The translations under genes and the position numbers were made by a program. A stretch of 64,000 nucleotides of DNA from Pseudomonadota bacterium (GTDB lineage Bacteria; Pseudomonadota; Alphaproteobacteria; Rickettsiales; UBA3002), in contig JAZKJM010000001.1 of assembly GCA_040384265.1 (NCBI GenBank), positions 351,975-415,974 of the forward strand. Reading direction: 5' to 3'. The stretch's first letter is position 1. Every line of letters begins with the position of its first letter. Below, piece after piece: positions 58,796-64,000 of this stretch. The notes under the pieces were generated by a model, which saw nothing but the letters and a program-made list of their open reading frames with translations, was not told where the DNA came from and did not search any database.

Positions 58796-61057
58796 CTATC
58801 TCATTTCAGCATCGCTGTTCGTACTATCATCATCAGACTGCTTCATATTGTTAATGATCCAAATTAGAACATCACGAGGCTTGTCTCTAAACATAGAACG
58901 GCTTCGCATAGGGTCATCAAGATCATCTTCATATCGCGCGTAGAGGCTATTAAGCATAGAGAGAATCTTTGCTTGTTCTTCAGAGCTAGACTCAGCCGGT
59001 AGATTAGAAGCCAACTTCATAATCACACCAGCTTCAGCAGGCCGCCCTTTGAGTTGCAGTGCTTTTGCAATGTACCAATTGTTTGCAGCTACTTTTGAGT
59101 ACCAATTGACCTTAGACCAATCAAATTCGCTTTGATAACGAGAGGTTGCAATGGCCAAGCTAACCTGAGTTTTAGCAATCTTTAAGAGGAATTCTGGATC
59201 TACTAATAACATTTCCGGTTTAGCATGCATTACTCTTAATGCAAAATTAGTTAGATGATCGACTAAGTTCTCAGAAAATTGCACATTAAACGTTTTGAAG
59301 AACGTTGTTAGCCAAATGGCTCGCAACATCAGTTGCATGACCGCGTCAATTTCTGCATCTAATTCTTCATGGCCCCGTATCAGGCTGTAAGTATCCCAAT
59401 ACGTATGAAGCAAAACATTAATTCCTTCAACGAACTGATATTGGAACTGGGTGGCAAACTCTTCTTCTTCGCGAATCATATCTCGCAAATGATTTAGAAC
59501 GTGCTCGCTGATCTTCATAAAGTCGAGAAAAGATCGCTGATTTTCTTTCACTAAACTCTTCTCGACCAAACTAAGGGCCTGTCGATTCAACTGGAAGATA
59601 TTATTTAAATCAGTGCTTTGATAAGCCGGATTGCATTCCATGATACTATATTGAATTTTCAACAATTTATCGAAGTCATTTTTGGCTTTAAGCACTGTAT
59701 AAATTGAGGAGCTGACATCATCGCATTGCCAATGTCCTAGCCTGATAAGATTAGCTAAAATTGCCGTAGTGTTTTCAATAAGCCTGTTAGTGGCTATCTG
59801 ATAGAATGACTGACTGGTTTTCTTTGTAGCAAGAGCTACAGCGGTTGCCTGAACTAAGGTTCTCTGGAAATCTATAACTGTCGGGTAAATGTCATTAAGA
59901 TTTTCTCGCTGCGCAAGAAACGCCATCACGCGTGTAAGATTACCTGAATCTCTCATTACTGCATCTACCCAACCTTCTTTTGCTACTTCCTCGGCGGATA
60001 TCTTCCAACGCCCGAGGATTGAGTTTAAGATTGGGTTTGTACCATATTTGAAGTTTTTAAACTCTATAGAGTGCACCAGTACAACAAGCGCACTGTAAGT
60101 TTCTTGAACTGCAATTACAGAGAGCTCATCTTTTTTTTCTAAAGCGTATTTGCTAAGCCTTCCTAAATGTTCAAGAATAGCATTCGGGATTGTAGCAGCG
60201 TTGGTAGTAGCTACAAATAGCGAGGCTTGATCAGGGAATGTCACGGCACTTTCGGCACGTTGGCTGAGGTAAATTTGTAAGATTTGCGTATAGGCGGATA
60301 AAGCTTGCCGCAAAACCAAGCGATTGCCCTTATCCATAATGATCTTAGCGGCATCGTATAGAGAATCACATTTGATAATTATTGAATCATCAAGCCTACT
60401 ACAATTCTTTTGCAAAACGGCCGCGAGCCACGCGTCATCAACTTCAAGTGTGGCATTCTTTTTAAACCGCTTAAGCAATATGGCGATCCCCTTGCGATCA
60501 GATTTTACATTCTTTCTGACTTCTTTTAGCAAAGCTCGGATAACGTAATTAGGTTGTAATTTGCTAATAAGGTTTTGTTGATAAAACCTAAGTATATCAA
60601 GGCTTGTACCGATCACAAATACAGCGAGAGCCAAAGAAAAAGATTGAGGGAGCTTTGAGGTAAACTTAAAAAACCCACCCAATGGCAACAAAGTCAGCAC
60701 ACCAAGAACATAGAATGCAGCCCGGGTCTCAGGATCCTTTAGAACAACATGAATAATTCCTGCGCTAAACGTCTCGGAGGCTTTCTCAATTGGAATAATG
60801 CTCAGCGAGAAAGCAATGGTGATGACTGTAGCTACGATCGCCGTTGTTCCAACGAGCAATGTCATCATCGAATCCGGGCCGATATCTTGCCCCCACAGAT
60901 ACAGCGCAGTCGCTATTAACATGGAAGTGATGGTGAGAGCCCCGGATTTAATCAGGTTCTTTAGCTTCTTACACCAGCTCAAAGCATAACTAAGGCCAAG
61001 CCCAATAGTCTTATTGGGGGCCAGCAAATCTACTCCACAGATGTTGAAACTGATCAA
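58796..61057 (-). CDS. Large membrane protein of unknown function, partner of the HEPN gene
   Basis: A 753-aa protein starting at a TTG (61057) with AGGA six bases upstream. The first 180 residues hold about four membrane helices (SGALTITSMLIATALYLWG, TLLVGTTAIVATVITIAFSLSIIPI, AFYVLGVLTLLPLGGFF, FSLALAVFVIGTSL). SLSIIPIEKASETFSAGIIHVVLKDPETR resembles the DUF2254 membrane family. The remaining 570 residues form a long helical cytoplasmic region without a nucleotide-binding motif. I suggest a membrane sensor or pore with the HEPN protein as effector. Confidence 0.65.
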   Translation of the reverse strand: MISFNICGVDLLAPNKTIGLGLSYALSWCKKLKNLIKSGALTITSMLIATALYLWGQDIGPDSMMTLLVGTTAIVATVITIAFSLSIIPIEKASETFSAGIIHVVLKDPETRAAFYVLGVLTLLPLGGFFKFTSKLPQSFSLALAVFVIGTSLDILRFYQQNLISKLQPNYVIRALLKEVRKNVKSDRKGIAILLKRFKKNATLEVDDAWLAAVLQKNCSRLDDSIIIKCDSLYDAAKIIMDKGNRLVLRQALSAYTQILQIYLSQRAESAVTFPDQASLFVATTNAATIPNAILEHLGRLSKYALEKKDELSVIAVQETYSALVVLVHSIEFKNFKYGTNPILNSILGRWKISAEEVAKEGWVDAVMRDSGNLTRVMAFLAQRENLNDIYPTVIDFQRTLVQATAVALATKKTSQSFYQIATNRLIENTTAILANLIRLGHWQCDDVSSSIYTVLKAKNDFDKLLKIQYSIMECNPAYQSTDLNNIFQLNRQALSLVEKSLVKENQRSFLDFMKISEHVLNHLRDMIREEEEFATQFQYQFVEGINVLLHTYWDTYSLIRGHEELDAEIDAVMQLMLRAIWLTTFFKTFNVQFSENLVDHLTNFALRVMHAKPEMLLVDPEFLLKIAKTQVSLAIATSRYQSEFDWSKVNWYSKVAANNWYIAKALQLKGRPAEAGVIMKLASNLPAESSSEEQAKILSMLNSLYARYEDDLDDPMRSRSMFRDKPRDVLIWIINNMKQSDDDSTNSDAEMR

Positions 61058-61396
61058 TGTGATTCCTAGACTTCACGTAAACACTCATATCACTTACAGG
61101 GAATTAATACGATGGGCTATCTTCAGCATTGTGCACACTTATCTTATCGCCAGCATCATACTCTGAAAGCAAGCAATGCTAAATTCTAAGATAAATCAAA
61201 ATCTTTCAAGTGCTCCCATGAAAGAGATTGCCAATAGATGCTCGCATCTGAGTCACACTACACTCAATTCACATAAGGATAAGCGCATTAGCTACATAGT
61301 AGCAATAATGACGTGACAGACCACTTAGGCTCTCCCACCGTTTCCAGACTGCTATATCTTATGCCATGCAGATAACGCTATTTAGAAGGATCCCGC
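61058..61396. other. Divergent intergenic region between membrane-protein gene and alpA
   Basis: About 340 bases without a gene. It is AT-rich and must contain both divergent promoters; I found no convincing repeats or structured RNA. Confidence 0.4.
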
Positions 61397-61600
61397 ATGC
61401 CCGAGAATAATTCATTACAATTTCTTCGTTTGCCTGAAGTTATGGCGCAGACAGGAATGAGCCGCTCATCGCTATATTCACTAATCAAACAAGAAGCTTT
61501 TCCTAAACAAATTAAACTGAGCAAACGGCTAGTTGCTTGGGTAAAAAGCGACGTAGAAGCATGGATGAAGCAACGTATAACGGATGGGAGCTGCACATGA
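61397..61600 (+). CDS. AlpA-family regulator/excisionase
   Basis: A 67-aa MerR-like winged helix: FLRLPEVMAQTGMSRSSLYSLIKQEAFPKQIKLSKRLVAWVKSDVEAWMKQRI, the AlpA pattern. AlpA activates integrase or excision genes of integrated elements. AAGGAT ribosome site. Its stop overlaps the next start in ATGA. Confidence 0.92.
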   Translation: MPENNSLQFLRLPEVMAQTGMSRSSLYSLIKQEAFPKQIKLSKRLVAWVKSDVEAWMKQRITDGSCT

Positions 61601-61968
61601 CCTTTGAGAAAGTTAGCTGCTCTCAATTTCAGGTCATTGCCCAAAAAATTGGTCTGCGTTTTCCTGATCTGAATTTAGATGGAATCACTCACCACAATAA
61701 AGAGTTGGATCGCTTCCTTCTTCACCAGGGCAGGAATTACTTTGGCTTTAATACGTGCGCTTTGTTTTTGAGTGCATTCAAGCCGCATTGGACTGTCCCC
61801 ATCACTTCCGATGACCTATTGCGTGCCATACGCAGAAGCACTCAGGAGAAAGACATTACGGAAGGTGTGGTAATCTTAGCAGCCATTCATTTACAGTGCC
61901 GTGTTACTGTTGATTCCACTGTTAGTGGAAGGCCCCTATGCACCATTGACCCGTCTTCAATGGTATAG
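61597..61968 (+). CDS. Hypothetical island protein between alpA and the ATPase
   Basis: Starts with ATGA overlap on alpA (ATG 61597, MTFEKVSCSQFQVIAQKIGLRFPD); 123 aa. Small soluble protein with no recognised family; the next gene begins three bases after its stop, so all three form an operon. Probably part of island replication or regulation. Confidence 0.65.
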   Translation: MTFEKVSCSQFQVIAQKIGLRFPDLNLDGITHHNKELDRFLLHQGRNYFGFNTCALFLSAFKPHWTVPITSDDLLRAIRRSTQEKDITEGVVILAAIHLQCRVTVDSTVSGRPLCTIDPSSMV

Positions 61969-61971
61969 ATT

Positions 61972-63033
61972 ATGCTTGTTTCTGAGCCACGGCGCCCGCT
62001 TCAACCTTACTCTTGGGCGGAATTTCAAGCACAACCTTCCCAACCTTTTCTTATCAAAGGTTTGTTGAGAAAAGGGAGCATGAGCGTCATTTACGGCGAG
62101 AGCAATTCTGGCAAAACATTCCTTGCTTTGACTGTGATCATGTCAGTCCTCATAGAGGTCCCATTTCATGGATTGCGGGCACGAAAAGGAACCGTTGTCT
62201 ACATTGCAGCCGAGGGAGGAGTTGGCCTCATTGACCGTTTACATGCATTGCGGATTTTTCATGATTTGGAACAATACCCACCTTTGCACATCATACCCGC
62301 GAGCATCGATCTGTGTAAAAGCACAAATGATGCGCTCACTCTTGTGAAAGAAATACAGCTAATCGATGAAGTTCAGTTGATCGTAATTGATACCCTTGCA
62401 CGTGCCTTATCAGGGGGAAACGAGAACAATCCCGATGACATGGGAGCCTTCATCCGCAATTGCGATACTATCCGAGAACAGACGCATGCGCATATAATGG
62501 TCATTCATCACAGCGGAAAAGACACCAAAAAGGGCGCACGTGGGCACAGTTCTTTAAGGGGAGCCATCGATACAGAAATTGTCGTCACAAATGATGGCGA
62601 GACAGTATTGGCAGAGATTACTAAACAGCGCGATGGTAAGAAAGAGCAGCGATATGCATTCAATATGAAAGTGATCGAACTTGGAACTGATGACGATGGC
62701 GATGCAATAAGCTCCTGTGTTCTCATTCCCTCAGAAGACGACAGCTCCTTTTCATTGCAGCAATTAAAAGGGCAAAAGAAAACAGCCCTAGAGCATATTA
62801 AAGCTCATTTGAAGGCTATGGGCAGAATGCAAATTGTCGATAACATATCCAAGACAACAGCCCAAGCAATGGAGGTCTCAGAAATGAAAAGACTTTTACA
62901 GAGGGACGGTATTATTTCGTCCCAAAAAATCGAAAATATCGGAAGATGCATCAGCCGCTTAATGCAGGATTTACAAAATCTTAATCACATTGAAATATCG
63001 AACAATTTAATCTTTATACCACAGATTCCATAG
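61972..63033 (+). CDS. RepA-like AAA ATPase/helicase
   Basis: A 353-aa RecA-fold ATPase with Walker A GESNSGKT (42-49), AAEGGVGLIDRLHAL, Walker B VQLIVIDT (Asp140) and the HHSGKDTKKGARGHSSLRGAIDTEI segment typical of AAA_25/RepA hexameric helicases of plasmids and satellites. The C-terminal region carries a probable small helical domain (ALEHIKAHLKAMGRMQI ... MKRLLQRDGIISSQKIENIGRCISRLMQDL). It likely starts replication of the excised element. Confidence 0.88.
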   Translation: MLVSEPRRPLQPYSWAEFQAQPSQPFLIKGLLRKGSMSVIYGESNSGKTFLALTVIMSVLIEVPFHGLRARKGTVVYIAAEGGVGLIDRLHALRIFHDLEQYPPLHIIPASIDLCKSTNDALTLVKEIQLIDEVQLIVIDTLARALSGGNENNPDDMGAFIRNCDTIREQTHAHIMVIHHSGKDTKKGARGHSSLRGAIDTEIVVTNDGETVLAEITKQRDGKKEQRYAFNMKVIELGTDDDGDAISSCVLIPSEDDSSFSLQQLKGQKKTALEHIKAHLKAMGRMQIVDNISKTTAQAMEVSEMKRLLQRDGIISSQKIENIGRCISRLMQDLQNLNHIEISNNLIFIPQIP

Positions 63034-63053
63034 CATACTGTCGGCTCTTTTGT

Positions 63054-63099
63054 TCCGGACGGACAGGACAAACCTATATAGGGTTGTCCACCGTCCGAC
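63054..63099. repeat. Inverted repeat after the RepA-like gene
   Basis: GGACGG...GGACAAACC-TATATA-GGGTTGTCC...CCGTCC, an imperfect nested palindrome. It could be a terminator, a replication origin element or a resolution site. The rest of the 63034-63266 gap shows no gene. Confidence 0.5.
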
Positions 63100-63266
63100 A
63101 TAGCCCCAGAGGGCATTTAGGTTCTTCCACCCAATATTTAACCAGCGGGTCAGCACGAGGCGCTAAAAAATGCTAACTTAGAGAAAAGCCCGCTACATAT
63201 TCTGAATATTTCTCCTATCCATTAGACAGAGCCAACACAGGAGAAAACCGGTTGAAAGATGCCTCA

Positions 63267-63938
63267 TCACGGCTGCTGCATTTGTTTAATAAAATCGCCT
63301 TTCGTGGCTTTACTTTTTGCCTTATCGGCAATTACTTTATCTCTTTCTTCACATTCATATTTTCTCTGGGGAAGCCAAGTTTCAGGCTCTTTTGACAAAA
63401 CAACTGTATCAAAGCTTGATGGCTTAATTGCTAAGTTGTCGAGACCGCAATTATGCCAATAGTTTCTCTTAGCACTGCGCCCCATAGGGGAGCCAAGGTA
63501 TCTCTCAACAACATCGCGCAAAATATAGGTGCATCCCTCAGGATAAATATATTCGTCATCCCAAGAATCCGTGCCGCGCTTGGGCGCGCACCTCTTTTCA
63601 TGGGAAACTGTCTCCAGCATTACTTCCACACTATCCACGTTGTGATATGGCGGGTTTATTACGAGCTGAACCTCTTTAATTTTTAACCCAAAAACAGAGC
63701 CATTATCCTTCACTTTACTACATCTAATCTCGCTAGATGATACCGCCTCAGAGCATGCATTGAATCCCATTTTCTTGGCTTCGCTGACAGCCATTCCCGG
63801 ATAGGCTCCCGCAATCTTAAAATTATTAAATAGGTTCGTTTCTTGAGAGCCCTGCGGGTTTGCTACAGCTGGCGACGCCATGCTTAAAATACATAAAAAT
63901 AGTATCAACGCTCTTCTGCCAACTGGAATAATTGCCAT
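63267..63938 (-). CDS. Secreted protein of unknown function
   Basis: I choose the ATG at 63938 (GGAGGAGAG upstream); 223 aa. Signal peptide MAIIPVGRRALILFLCILSMASPAVA. The mature part has paired cysteines (NACSEAVSSSEIRC; KRCAPKRGTDSWDDEYIYPEGC; WHNCGLDNLAIKPSSF ... KYECEERDK) and GAYPGMAVSEAKKMGF, a motif seen in small periplasmic proteins with a PASTA-like or SmpA-like G-M-s..e..k..G turn. Function unknown. The end of the window follows with no further gene. Confidence 0.65.
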   Translation of the reverse strand: MAIIPVGRRALILFLCILSMASPAVANPQGSQETNLFNNFKIAGAYPGMAVSEAKKMGFNACSEAVSSSEIRCSKVKDNGSVFGLKIKEVQLVINPPYHNVDSVEVMLETVSHEKRCAPKRGTDSWDDEYIYPEGCTYILRDVVERYLGSPMGRSAKRNYWHNCGLDNLAIKPSSFDTVVLSKEPETWLPQRKYECEERDKVIADKAKSKATKGDFIKQMQQP

Positions 63939-64000
63939 AGTTTTACTCTCCTCCAATGGTGATCGGGGAGCGACTGTCTTGTTCGTCAAGCAAGAAGTGC

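Overview
The window looks like a Gram-negative alphaproteobacterial chromosome, about 60% GC by eye up to roughly 55.8 kb. The grounds are a gene-transfer-agent (GTA)-like head and tail cluster, Flp-type pilins, OmpA and SlyB-like envelope proteins and many small lipoproteins. From about 55.87 kb to the right edge the DNA is clearly AT-richer, and its left border is a 23-bp fragment of the 3' end of a tRNA gene (tRNA-Tyr-like). I read that part as an integrated island. The genus cannot be named from the sequence alone.

Layout. 1-5.4 kb, minus strand: distal tail genes (TIM-barrel host-specificity protein open at the left edge, NlpC/P60 peptidase, hub protein, distal tail protein). 5.5-13.3 kb: where a tape-measure gene and tail chaperones are expected there are three large minus-strand genes of unknown function and a divergent four-gene plus-strand set, one with a SUEL-type lectin domain. 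13.3-23.1 kb: tail tube, adaptors, connector, HK97 capsid, protease, portal and large terminase, with further small unknowns. 23.3-32.9 kb: two small phage-like genes, two Flp pilins, a Sel1-like protein, a long RTX protein, a protease/RimK fusion, OmpA and two more unknown genes. 33.0-37.7 kb: an OmpR-type two-component system, feoAB and a DedA protein. 37.8-44.3 kb: mostly small envelope and stress proteins (DUF1328, DUF883, CsbD, glycine-zipper proteins, an ene-reductase, Ohr, a cold-shock protein). 44.7-55.7 kb: a DEAD-box helicase, a Dcm methylase paired with an exported EcoRII-N/EndA nuclease fusion, two lipoproteins, a diguanylate cyclase, and a tightly coupled three-gene operon (di-iron hydroxylase, GH3 amide synthetase, enolase-superfamily enzyme). 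55.9-64 kb: island with a Fic protein behind palindromic operators, a membrane-protein/HEPN pair, AlpA, a RepA-like ATPase and a secreted protein.

The strongest unifying signal is a repeated promoter design. Eight genes (at 5503, 6588, 8467, 10681, 19720, 25927, 29399 and 31470) have an 18-bp direct-repeat box, TGTCACA-N4-CTTCACA or a close variant, pointing toward the gene and ending 20-22 nt before a TATAAT-like -10. Five of these genes lie inside the phage/GTA cluster. The products are mostly large, Ala-rich, without signal peptides and of unknown function; one is the RTX protein. The architecture fits activation by an OmpR/PhoB-type regulator, and such a regulator is encoded next to one target (33039-34799). 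I infer a dedicated accessory regulon lodged in a decayed or repurposed GTA locus. The second standout is the CCWGG-type methylase overlapping a signal-peptide-bearing EcoRII-N/EndA fusion, which suggests restriction of DNA outside the cytoplasm.
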